Positions 7,832 through 13,952 of a DNA stretch of 13,952 nucleotides are shown piece by piece (position 1 is the first letter of the stretch; each line of letters starts with the position of its first letter). The notes below the pieces were generated by a model. That model ran no database searches and was not told the origin of the DNA. It was given only the letters and a program-made list of their open reading frames with translations. Source of the DNA: Nitriliruptoraceae bacterium. GTDB lineage: Bacteria > Actinomycetota > Nitriliruptoria > Nitriliruptorales > Nitriliruptoraceae. Made by a program: the position numbers and the translations under genes. Location: assembly GCA_007120565.1 (NCBI GenBank), contig SKNK01000510.1:1-13952 (forward strand). Reading direction: 5' to 3'.

Positions 7832-9382
7832 TCAGTTCGTCGGTTCCTTCAATTCGATCTCAGCGTTGTGCAGCCGGCAGCCGAAGAACGCGTCGGGGTT
7901 GTCCGGATCGAGCATCGGCCCCGACGTGCACTCCCAGCCCAGGATGCCCGGCTCGTAGGGCAAGGCATCCAGGTCGGCGGCGTCGGAGAGCATCCACTCT
8001 ATGAGGTCGAGCAGGAAGGCTGTTGCGACCTCCTCCGCGATCTCGCAGGGCTCGGCGCCACGCACGTACAGGTCGAAGCCGTCCGATGACGCCTGTGCGT
8101 CACCGAGCATGCCGAGATCCCCTTCGAGGGTTCCGCAGTACTCCTCTTCGGTGAACCGCGAGTCGGGTTGCTCGTCGCTTGCGGCTGGCTCTTCGCCCTC
8201 CGATGGACCTTCACCTGCCGGCGGCCCATCGCCCGCGACCGGTGGGTCGTCTTGATCGAACATGAGGTTGATCGTTGCGTCCCCACGGTGGCAGCTCGCG
8301 GCGATGCCCTGGTCCATCCCGGCCGCGGTCGCCGGCCCGCAGGACCAGCCCTCGACCTCGGTGGCGCTTCCCATGGACTGGTTGACGTACCGCTCCGCCA
8401 CCGCACCAGCTTCCTCGCAGTCGACGGATCCCCCACCGGGCTCCACCGCGAAGACATCGCCGGTCTCCCGGCGCTCCACGGTGCCGCAGCCGTCGCCAGC
8501 GGCCTCGGTGTCGGCACCTCGCCGCGCCGTGCCGTCAGCTTCCCCGCGCGTCCCCGTCGGGCGGTCGAACCGTGAGCCGTCACGGATGTCGGTCACCTCG
8601 AACGACTCGATCTCCTCCTCGGAGGGCTCGACGACGATCACCACGCCTTCGCGGAAGTTCTCCCACCGCTCGCCGGCGTACACCTCCTCGGGTTCCACGG
8701 TTGGCTCGAGCAACGGGTTGCCGCACTCGCAGTTGACGACGGGAACCCCGTGCCGGTCGACGAGGACCGCCGTCCCACGTTGCAGAACGGCTTCGCGCGG
8801 CGTCGCCTGACCGTCGACGTACCCATGGTTGAGCACACGGGTATCGGCGCCCAGGTTGACCGGCGTGAGTTCATCGAGCAGCCCGGAGATCTCGTCGACG
8901 TCGATGCCGTGGACGCCGGCCCAGGCCCGAGCCTTTTCCGGGTTGTCGGCCAGGAACTCCGCGATCTGATCGGGATCACACGATCCCTGTTGGTTCGTCC
9001 CGCCGTACAGCCCAGGTGTGGCGGCATCCACGCTGAGGTAGCCATCGTGTTGCACGAGCGCTTCAGCCGGGTCGGTGTGTTCAGCGTCATCCACATCGCC
9101 TTCGGGGTGAGGCGCACCGAGTTCGGAGAACGCGAGCAGGTACTCATCGGGTTCGGGTGCAGCACGATCCGTGAACGGGTTGGGCCCGGGGTCCCCCGCG
9201 GGTTCGAGCAGGACCTCGCCCGAGGCCTCCGGCTCCTCCGGCTCGGTGGTCGCTGCTTCCTCGACGTCCTCCGTCTCCCCACCGAAGCCAGCGAGCAGGT
9301 CTTCGAGTTCCCCACATCCGCTCAGCGCCAGAAGGGCCACCGCCCCGATGATCGCCGTGAACCAGGTTCGCACGCGCCCCAT
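7832..9382 (-). CDS. DUF6777-domain lipoprotein with two C-terminal Cys-containing repeats
   Basis: Predicted exported lipoprotein of 516 aa, function unknown. The N-terminus has an Arg, a hydrophobic stretch (8-20) and the lipobox LSGC, with Cys23 as the lipidation site. An acidic linker (36-56) follows. Residues about 57-255 match my memory of the actinobacterial DUF6777 family: PGPNPFT (65-71), LYGGTNQQGSCD (125-136), the LTPVNLGADTRVLNHGY stretch (172-188), VLQRGTAVLVD (199-209) and CECGNPLLEP (218-227). After a charged linker come two related units, about 308-375 and 435-512, each with an early Cys followed by a helix, then GW(S/E)C and a late Cys followed by a beta-like end. The Cys pairs are probably disulfides outside the cell. 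The start has GGGGAG 7 nt upstream. It lies 34 bp before the LAL regulator. Confidence 0.85.
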   Translation of the reverse strand: MGRVRTWFTAIIGAVALLALSGCGELEDLLAGFGGETEDVEEAATTEPEEPEASGEVLLEPAGDPGPNPFTDRAAPEPDEYLLAFSELGAPHPEGDVDDAEHTDPAEALVQHDGYLSVDAATPGLYGGTNQQGSCDPDQIAEFLADNPEKARAWAGVHGIDVDEISGLLDELTPVNLGADTRVLNHGYVDGQATPREAVLQRGTAVLVDRHGVPVVNCECGNPLLEPTVEPEEVYAGERWENFREGVVIVVEPSEEEIESFEVTDIRDGSRFDRPTGTRGEADGTARRGADTEAAGDGCGTVERRETGDVFAVEPGGGSVDCEEAGAVAERYVNQSMGSATEVEGWSCGPATAAGMDQGIAASCHRGDATINLMFDQDDPPVAGDGPPAGEGPSEGEEPAASDEQPDSRFTEEEYCGTLEGDLGMLGDAQASSDGFDLYVRGAEPCEIAEEVATAFLLDLIEWMLSDAADLDALPYEPGILGWECTSGPMLDPDNPDAFFGCRLHNAEIELKEPTN

Positions 9383-9471
9383 GATGTTGCTCCCCTTCCA
9401 TCCCTACCCCAATAGTGGATGGGCGCAGCGATAGCCCCACGCTGCCGCCCCTTGCTCGTGCCCTGTCCCAC

Positions 9472-9500
9472 ACTCTAGGGAGGGACGCACATGCCAGCAA
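9472..9500 (-). promoter_or_regulatory. Possible sigma-70-type promoter for the lipoprotein-regulator unit
   Basis: On the minus strand TTGCTG (9495-9500) and TAGAGT (9472-9477) are separated by exactly 17 nt, about 90 nt before the lipoprotein start. The -10 matches the consensus at 4 of 6 positions and the -35 at 3 of 6, so this is only a candidate. Confidence 0.22.
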
Positions 9501-9525
9501 GGACAAGTCCGGCGCCGCGTCCCGG

Positions 9526-9547
9526 CCCTACCCAGGTGGGCCTAGGG
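9526..9547 (-). terminator. Hairpin overlapping the stop of the SLH-domain gene
   Basis: CCCTACCCA (9526-9534) can pair with TGGG and TAGGG (9537-9540 and 9543-9547), leaving a two-base CC bulge and a very tight GG turn. It covers the TAG stop codon (9542-9544). A stem here could limit read-through from the SLH gene into the lipoprotein gene, but there is no T-run, so the assignment is weak. Confidence 0.25.
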
Positions 9548-10363
9548 GCGGACGAGCGCGTCCTCGGGGTCTTCCGCATCCGGCAAGGGGCCAGGCCCGG
9601 GGGTCGTCGGTGGCTCCTCGCCCGACTCGATCGGGGTGTCCCACACCCCGAGGTCCAGTAGGCGCTGCCCGACTCGAGTCAGGGCCGTGACGGCTTGGCC
9701 GCGCTGCAGTGGCTCGGTGTAGCCGAACCGGTCCGACTCGATCCCCGCGACGATCCCGATGGAGTACAGGGCCTCGATCGAGGGCCCGTGGGTCTGGCCA
9801 AGATCCAGGAACGGTGACGACGCCTCCTCGATCTGATCCCCACCGACGTCGGTCAGGACCCGCTCCATGACGCTTGCCGCCTGGGCACGGGACAAACGGT
9901 CGTGCGGGGCGAAGCGGTCACCCCCCACCCCGTTGAGTAGACCGGCCTCGAACAACGCACCGATCGCCTCTCGGTGAGGGTTGTCGTCCCCGACATCGAC
10001 GAACGGGTGCTCGCCCACCTCGGGAAGAAGCGGCACGTCAGCGGCTCGCAGCAAACGATGGATGAGCGAGGCGAAGGCGGCACGGGAGACGTCATCTCCG
10101 GTACCGAATCGGTTCTCGTCGAAGCCGCGGATGATCGGTTCGCCATCGGCGCTGAGCATCGACGACAAGCAGTCGATCGCCTCTGCGTGAGCCGTGCCAC
10201 GATCGTAGAACGGCGCTTGCTCGGACCCTTCGCAGAACTCGATGACCGGCAGGACCGAACCCTCGGATCCCTCATCCGTCTCAGCGACGGCCCCGGCGCT
10301 CGTGCTCACGAGCAAGCCCAAGAGCAGAACCCCGACACACCACCCGCGTCCGCGTCGTTCCAT
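9542..10363 (-). CDS. Secreted protein with three S-layer homology (SLH) domains
   Basis: A 273-aa exported protein built almost only of SLH domains, which in known cases bind secondary cell-wall polymers and hold proteins on the envelope. A signal peptide is clear (MERRGRGW, hydrophobic 9-20, probable cleavage near AGAVA at 23-27). SLH-like units lie at about 52-107, 119-172 and 184-236; each shows an F-x-D or equivalent start, I-x-x-L, a G-(I/L)-(V/L)-x-G turn, DRF/NRF and a final (S/Q)RxxAxxxxxR helix. A proline- and acid-rich tail (about 244-273) follows. No catalytic domain is present. The frame is open upstream to 10546, but ATG 10363 is chosen because GAGG lies 6 nt before it and it alone puts the signal peptide at the N-terminus. 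It is 159 bp upstream of the lipoprotein gene on the same strand. Confidence 0.87.
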   Translation of the reverse strand: MERRGRGWCVGVLLLGLLVSTSAGAVAETDEGSEGSVLPVIEFCEGSEQAPFYDRGTAHAEAIDCLSSMLSADGEPIIRGFDENRFGTGDDVSRAAFASLIHRLLRAADVPLLPEVGEHPFVDVGDDNPHREAIGALFEAGLLNGVGGDRFAPHDRLSRAQAASVMERVLTDVGGDQIEEASSPFLDLGQTHGPSIEALYSIGIVAGIESDRFGYTEPLQRGQAVTALTRVGQRLLDLGVWDTPIESGEEPPTTPGPGPLPDAEDPEDALVRP

Positions 10364-10369
10364 CCCACA

Positions 10370-10373
10370 CCTC
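10370..10373 (-). promoter_or_regulatory. Ribosome-binding site fixing the SLH-protein start
   Basis: GAGG on the minus strand is followed by TGTGGG and the ATG at 10363. Together with the signal peptide that starts there, it rules out the longer in-frame start at 10546. Confidence 0.55.
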
Positions 10374-10411
10374 ACACGCCAGCAGGACTGACCTCGCTCA
10401 CGGCCACATCC

Positions 10412-10441
10412 CGTATAGCGCTGGACCCTACCGACTACGAA
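10412..10441 (-). promoter_or_regulatory. Possible promoter of the SLH-domain gene
   Basis: On the minus strand TATACG (10412-10417) could serve as a -10 box, with TTCGTA (10436-10441) as a poor -35 at 18-nt spacing, about 48 nt upstream of the ATG. TATACG stands out in this G+C-rich intergenic DNA, but the -35 match is weak. Confidence 0.28.
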
Positions 10442-10569
10442 CCGATCGCGAGGCGTCCGTAGAGAGGAGCCGGTTGCCGTCGGTAGGCTGACCCGCACCT
10501 TCCAGTGTGTTGGTTCATCAGGCTCCCCCCACCCGCGGAGCTTCACACGGAGCCAACCGCGGAAGTCCC

Positions 10570-10642
10570 GCCCTCGTAGCTCAGGGGATAGAGCACCGGT
10601 TTCCTAAACCGGGTGTCGCAGGTTCGAATCCTGCCGAGGGCG
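10570..10642 (+). tRNA. tRNA-Arg (anticodon CCT)
   Basis: A complete cloverleaf can be folded by eye. The acceptor stem pairs GCCCTCG (10570-10576) with CGAGGGC (10635-10641), with discriminator G10642. The D arm is GCTC/GAGC around an AGGGGATA loop. The anticodon stem CCGGT/ACCGG encloses the loop TTCCTAA, whose central CCT reads AGG arginine codons. The T arm is GCAGG-TTCGAAT-CCTGC. No CCA is encoded. It is a single, unlinked tRNA gene; AGG is a rare codon in such genomes, consistent with a minor isoacceptor. Confidence 0.96.
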
Positions 10643-10648
10643 CGCTTG

Positions 10649-10666
10649 CGATGTCGCGAGACATCG
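10649..10666 (+). terminator. GNRA-capped hairpin just after tRNA-Arg
   Basis: CGATGTC (10649-10655), loop GCGA and GACATCG (10660-10666) form a perfect 7-bp stem with a GNRA tetraloop, starting 6 nt after the tRNA. It is well placed to end or define the 3' end of the tRNA precursor. No T-run follows. Part of the right arm is repeated imperfectly 23 bp downstream (10680-10693). Confidence 0.45.
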
Positions 10667-10762
10667 ATGATGGGTATCTCGGGACATCGTTGACACCGGG
10701 AGGGCGGGATCTCGCTGCCGAGGGTGGCCGATGCCCCGAGCGCCGTCCGAGCAACGTTCACC

Positions 10763-10810
10763 TCCGGCGCCGGATCTCGGTCAAGCCACCTCGGTAGGAT
10801 CGCCGCGATC
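10763..10810. promoter_or_regulatory. Two palindromic sites in the spacer before the small membrane protein
   Basis: TCCGGCGCCGGA (10763-10774) is a perfect 12-bp palindrome. GATCG-CCG-CGATC (10798-10810) is a 5-bp inverted repeat overlapping TAGGAT (10795-10800), which resembles a -10 box but has no matching -35. The rest of the 10667-10910 spacer shows no gene that I can support. These sites could be regulatory for the genes starting at 10911, or chance in G+C-rich DNA. Confidence 0.22.
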
Positions 10811-10910
10811 GACCGACGACCAGCGCCTAGCGCCGATGGCATGATGCCCGAGCACGACCCAGGCGCCGGTCCCATCCCGGGGGAGCTTCCGTCATGCGCG
10901 AGACGGCACG

Positions 10911-11405
10911 ATGAGCCAAGCGCCGCCGCCTGGCGACCACCGACCGGAAGACGATCCGCCGCCACCTTCCGGGCCACCGCTGCCCGTTGGCCCACCGGCT
11001 GCGGCCGGCCAACCGCCGCCACCACCCCCGAAACGGCCCAACCGGCGGCGTTGGATCATCGCTGGCCTGGTCCTGCTGCTGGTCCTCGGCGGGTGTGGGG
11101 CGCTCGCGGCCACGGGAGCGGTACGGGCGTTCCGTGGGATGACGGCTCCCGTCGACGTCGCTAACGACTACCTCGATGCCGCCCGCGGCGGAGACAACGT
11201 CACCCGCTACCCGTGCGACCCCACGATGGCCACCGACCCCGCCGTCAGCGCATCGACCGGGCAGAACCTGCACAGCGTGTCCATGAGTGGTCCTCGAGCA
11301 ACCGTGACCGGAAGCTTGACGCTGCAGGACGGTCGGGACACCGACATCCGGATCCGCCTGGGCCGCTCGAACGACGAGTGGTGCGTCGACGACGTCGACC
11401 TCTGA
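10911..11405 (+). CDS. Proline-rich one-pass membrane protein, function unknown
   Basis: A 164-aa protein of a common actinobacterial architecture. The cytoplasmic N-terminus is very rich in Pro (1-45, with a run of six prolines at 35-40) and ends in a basic KRPNRRR stop. One membrane helix follows at about 48-69. The extracytoplasmic domain of about 90 residues begins VDVANDYLDAARGGD (81-95), which resembles the start of DUF4878-like NTF2-fold lumazine-type domains, and ends WCVDDVDL. Cys101 and Cys158 could form a disulfide. LGGC at 59-62 looks like a lipobox but sits after a 46-residue leader, so lipidation is doubtful. The ribosome-binding site is weak (GAG 8 nt before ATG). It is 132 bp upstream of the propeller gene on the same strand. 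I assign no function. Confidence 0.75.
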   Translation: MSQAPPPGDHRPEDDPPPPSGPPLPVGPPAAAGQPPPPPPKRPNRRRWIIAGLVLLLVLGGCGALAATGAVRAFRGMTAPVDVANDYLDAARGGDNVTRYPCDPTMATDPAVSASTGQNLHSVSMSGPRATVTGSLTLQDGRDTDIRIRLGRSNDEWCVDDVDL

Positions 11406-11537
11406 CCCAAGCCCACCAAGGTTCGTCGTCGCCCTGGGCCAACGCCTACCAGACTCGCTGTTCTCCGCCTCGTACCCTCGCGTCACTGCGATCCGGAAGG
11501 CGCGGCGCGACCGCCGCTGGCAGAAGACGAGGCTCGG

Positions 11538-12923
11538 ATGCGACCCCGCTCCATCGCGTTGGCGACCTCGTTGGTCCTGCTCGCCGCCGGAGTGGTCGTC
11601 GGGGCGGTCCTCGCCGTCGAGCGCGGCGGCGGTGACCTGGCGAGCGAGGAAGCACCGGAGGCGGATCTCGGAACGCCCGACGAGGCAGAGATCGAGCACC
11701 CGGTGGAGGAGCCCGTCGAGTCCGGACCAGGTGAGGAGGAGGCCGCTCCCGCGGAAGCGCCGGTGCCCGAAGAGCCCCTCGAGGAGGAAGCAGCCGAGCC
11801 AGAGGCGCCAGCCGAGCCCGAACGGATCCTGCCTCCGGGACCGCCTTCGGATGAACGGACCCTGGAGCACGTCACCACGATCTTCGGCAGCATCTCACCG
11901 AAGTCGGTCGTCGCCTCTCACACCGGCGTCTTCTTCGCGCAGAACATGATGTACCTGCACACCATCACGGTCTACAACCGCGACCACGAACTGGTCGCCA
12001 CGATCAACGACACGATCAACCTCACCGACTTCGGCTACGACGGTCCTGACGCCGACCTGCGCGGCGCGCCGGTCGAGATGGCCTTCTCCCCGGACGGTAC
12101 GTACGCCTACGTCTCCAACTACAAGATGTACGGCCCCGGGTTCGACCGCGGCGGCACCGACACCTGCTCCCCCGCCGACAACTACGACGACAGCTTCCTG
12201 TACCGCGTCGACGTCGAGACCCTGGAGATCGATCAGGTCATCGAGGTCGGCGCCGTCCCCAAGTACGTCGCCGCCACACCCGATGGCCGCTACGTGCTGG
12301 TCTCCAACTGGTGCAGCTACGACGTGAGCATCATCGACGTCGAGGCAGCACGTGAGCTCGGCCGGGTCCCGCTCAGCCGCTACCCCCGGGGCATCGCGAT
12401 CACCGGCGACGCCTCCACGGCCTACGTCGCTCTGATGGGCACCTTCGACATCGCCGTGTTGGACCTCACCGCGATCGACGATGCCGATCACCTCGACGTC
12501 ACCGATGACCGAGGCTGGCCGCACGCTCAGGACCCACCGGAGCTCGACGAACTCCACCTGGACACCCTGGCGGGGGTCGGGCGATCGCCTCGCCATCTCG
12601 TGCTCGACCCCGACGAGCGCTACCTGTACGCCACCCTCAACGGCGAGGGCGTGGTCGTGCGGCTCGACCTCGAGACCGGCGAGGAGGTCCGGGTTGCCAC
12701 CGGCAGCGCACCTCGCAGCATGGACATCTCCGCGGACGGCAAGGCGCTCTACGTCGTCAACTACAACTCGGACACGGTCAGCAAGGTCCGTACCGAGGAC
12801 ATGTCGGTGATGCAGACCATCGACGTCGATGACCGCCCGATCGGCATCACCTACGACAAAGCCACCGCCGAGGTGTGGGTCGCCCACTACTCCGGCAGCA
12901 TCCGGGTGCTGCAGGATCGGTAA
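11538..12923 (+). CDS. Membrane-anchored YncE/YVTN beta-propeller protein
   Basis: A 461-aa extracytoplasmic protein. It has an N-terminal signal anchor (7-26) and then an acidic Glu/Pro/Ala-rich stalk (about 36-100) that would hold the rest away from the membrane. Residues about 110-461 form a YVTN-type propeller. Repeat strands are VEMAFSPDGTYAYVSNY (179-195), PKYVAATPDGRYVLVSNW (241-258), PRGIAITGDASTAYVALMG (283-301), PRHLVLDPDERYLYATLN (351-368), PRSMDISADGKALYVVNY (392-409) and PIGITYDKATAEVWVAHY (434-451). The opening stretch with FFAQNMMYLHTITVYNRD (132-149) is like that of actinobacterial YncE-family proteins as I remember them. Such propellers bind partners or ligands; no catalytic residues can be assigned. 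GAGG 5 nt before the ATG supports the start. The stop is 70 bp from the convergent galactokinase stop. Confidence 0.88.
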   Translation: MRPRSIALATSLVLLAAGVVVGAVLAVERGGGDLASEEAPEADLGTPDEAEIEHPVEEPVESGPGEEEAAPAEAPVPEEPLEEEAAEPEAPAEPERILPPGPPSDERTLEHVTTIFGSISPKSVVASHTGVFFAQNMMYLHTITVYNRDHELVATINDTINLTDFGYDGPDADLRGAPVEMAFSPDGTYAYVSNYKMYGPGFDRGGTDTCSPADNYDDSFLYRVDVETLEIDQVIEVGAVPKYVAATPDGRYVLVSNWCSYDVSIIDVEAARELGRVPLSRYPRGIAITGDASTAYVALMGTFDIAVLDLTAIDDADHLDVTDDRGWPHAQDPPELDELHLDTLAGVGRSPRHLVLDPDERYLYATLNGEGVVVRLDLETGEEVRVATGSAPRSMDISADGKALYVVNYNSDTVSKVRTEDMSVMQTIDVDDRPIGITYDKATAEVWVAHYSGSIRVLQDR

Positions 12924-12954
12924 CCGCGAGGCCTGCCTGCTGACGTGCAGCGAG

Positions 12955-12974
12955 GCTGCGGAGCTGCGGAGCTG
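12955..12974. repeat. Short tandem repeat between convergent genes
   Basis: GCTGCGGA occurs twice in tandem followed by GCTG (2.5 copies of 8 bp) in the 70-bp gap between the propeller and galactokinase stops. Just before it, CTGC (12937-12940) and GCAG (12947-12950) form a weak 4-bp stem. No good bidirectional terminator is visible. Confidence 0.35.
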
Positions 12975-12993
12975 TCGACCGCGAGCCACGCGG

Positions 12994-13952
12994 TCATCCG
13001 ACGTCGCCCTCGACCCGCCCGGCTCCCGCCGCCGCATCGCAGAGGTGTATCGCGCCGGTTCGGTCCGGATGATGGCGGGCGTACGCCTCGAGGACCCTGG
13101 CACCGATCGACTCTGCACGGTCCCGCTTGGCGAGCGCGATGATGGCACCGCCGAACCCCCCGCCGGTCATCCTGGCCGCCGTCGCGCCCGCGTCTCCCGC
13201 CAACTCGACGAGCCGGTCCAGTTCGGGGATCGACACCTCGAAGTCGTCGCGGAGGCTGGCATGGCCCGCGGCGAAGATCCGACCCAGACGATCGAGGTCG
13301 TCCGCCTTCAAGGCGGCCTCGGCCTCGAGCACACGCGCATTCTCGGTCACCACGTGGCGCAGACGGCGGGCGGGCACGTCCTCCAGCCGGTCGAGGAGTC
13401 CGTCGAGCTCTGCCGGGTCGACATCCGATGGGCGACGCCCATCGAGCACCGGAAGGGCCGACTGGAGTTCCGCGGTGCGTTGTCCGTAGGCCGAGCTCTC
13501 CAGTTGGCGGCGGACCCCCGAGTCGACGATGAGCAGCGCATGGTCGGAGGGCAGCGGCACGTGCCGGTGGTCCAACGTGCCGCAGTCGAGCAGGACCGCG
13601 TGTCCAGCGCGGCCGAGCAGCGACGCGGCCTGGTCCATGATCCCCGACGGCACCCCGACCGCGCGACGCTCGGCACGTCGACAGGCCGCGGCCATCTCCA
13701 AGGGTGACAACGTCATCCGCGCCACGTCGCACAGCGCAACGGCGATCACCACCTCCAGCGCCGCAGACGACGACAGGCCCGCCCCCTGCGGAAGGTCCGA
13801 GCGCAACTCGCCTCGACAGCCCACCGGGTCGCGCCCGAGCGCCGCGAGTTCGGCGGCGACGGCAGCAACGTAGCGACCCCATCCACGTGCGGGTGCCTCG
13901 GTGCCGTCCGCCCGGATGTCGACCCTGCCCACCGCGCTCGACGAGGTCAGGA
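12994..13952 (-). CDS. galK: Galactokinase (GHMP kinase family), N-terminus beyond the window
   Basis: Predicted to phosphorylate alpha-D-galactose to galactose-1-phosphate with ATP in the Leloir pathway. About 318 residues are visible, ending at TGA 12994-12996; bacterial galactokinases are about 350-390 aa, so some 40-70 N-terminal residues lie to the right of the window. Counting from a GTG at 13932, the ATP-binding motif PQGAGLSSSAALEV is at 48-61, GVPSGIMDQ at 93-101 carries the expected catalytic Asp100, SSAYGQR at 146-152 matches the family Tyr/Arg motif, and the C-terminal glycine motif RMTGGGFGG is at 254-262. The usual Cys in GIMDQ's upstream neighbour is Ser here. The GTG at 13932 is not the true start: the frame is open to the edge, and the sugar-binding signature (GRTNLIGEHTDY type) is missing. 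Other GHMP kinases (arabinokinase, mevalonate-type) are less likely given GIMDQ. Confidence 0.9.
   Translation of the reverse strand, partial: LTSSSAVGRVDIRADGTEAPARGWGRYVAAVAAELAALGRDPVGCRGELRSDLPQGAGLSSSAALEVVIAVALCDVARMTLSPLEMAAACRRAERRAVGVPSGIMDQAASLLGRAGHAVLLDCGTLDHRHVPLPSDHALLIVDSGVRRQLESSAYGQRTAELQSALPVLDGRRPSDVDPAELDGLLDRLEDVPARRLRHVVTENARVLEAEAALKADDLDRLGRIFAAGHASLRDDFEVSIPELDRLVELAGDAGATAARMTGGGFGGAIIALAKRDRAESIGARVLEAYARHHPDRTGAIHLCDAAAGAGRVEGDVG

Noticed and set aside
9510..9517. CGGCGCCG as a family of shared regulatory sites (also at 1448, 1458, 10765 and 12248)
   Set aside because: About four occurrences of an all-G/C octamer are expected by chance in a window of this size and composition, and one lies inside a gene.
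10827..11870. A 347-codon minus-strand open frame opposite the small membrane protein
   Set aside because: It has no ribosome-binding site and no motif, and its composition mirrors the Pro-rich coding strand on the other side.
11895..13148. A 417-codon minus-strand open frame opposite the propeller gene
   Set aside because: Its sequence is Val/Asp/Gly-rich without a fold signature, and it overlaps the propeller and the galactokinase, both of which have clear family motifs.

Overview
The window is G+C-rich DNA (roughly 70%) with dense, long, mostly leaderless-spaced genes. It looks like a chromosomal segment of a high-GC member of the Actinomycetota. Support comes from a DUF6777-type lipoprotein, a large LAL-type LuxR regulator, a proline-rich one-pass membrane protein and an actinobacterial-style YncE/YVTN propeller. 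An SLH-domain protein in such a genome fits deep-branching groups such as Nitriliruptoria or Acidimicrobiia, but that placement is inference only. I see no transposase, integrase, CRISPR array, phage gene or plasmid function.

Layout, left to right. Positions 1-297 hold no convincing gene but contain a 13-bp inverted repeat and a 14-bp palindrome. A membrane-anchored GGDEF diguanylate cyclase (298-1398, minus) is divergent from a Na/Pi-cotransporter-like protein with a C-terminal PhoU domain (1556-3250, plus). Next comes a minus-strand block, read from 10363 down to 3268: a three-SLH-domain secreted protein, a DUF6777 lipoprotein, a 1007-residue LAL/LuxR ATPase regulator, and a berberine-bridge-type FAD oxidoreductase that ends 17 bp from the phosphate transporter. 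The lipoprotein and regulator are only 34 bp apart and are probably cotranscribed. The oxidoreductase lies 102 bp beyond the regulator, behind an operator-like inverted repeat.

A tRNA-Arg(CCT) gene lies at 10570-10642 (plus). It is followed by a GNRA-capped hairpin, a 268-bp spacer, a small proline-rich membrane protein (10911-11405) and a membrane-anchored seven-blade-like YVTN propeller with an acidic stalk (11538-12923). A galactokinase on the minus strand (12994 to the right edge) converges on the propeller gene and is cut by the window end, so its N-terminus is missing.

Most of the window is cell-envelope and sensing business: at least four of the nine proteins are exported or surface-anchored, and two more are integral membrane proteins. 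The most interesting possibility is that the DUF6777 lipoprotein, the LAL regulator and the flavoenzyme form one functional unit (an envelope lipoprotein, a cytoplasmic ATP-dependent activator and an output oxidoreductase). That is inferred from gene order only; no known defence, biosynthetic or mobile system can be demonstrated here.
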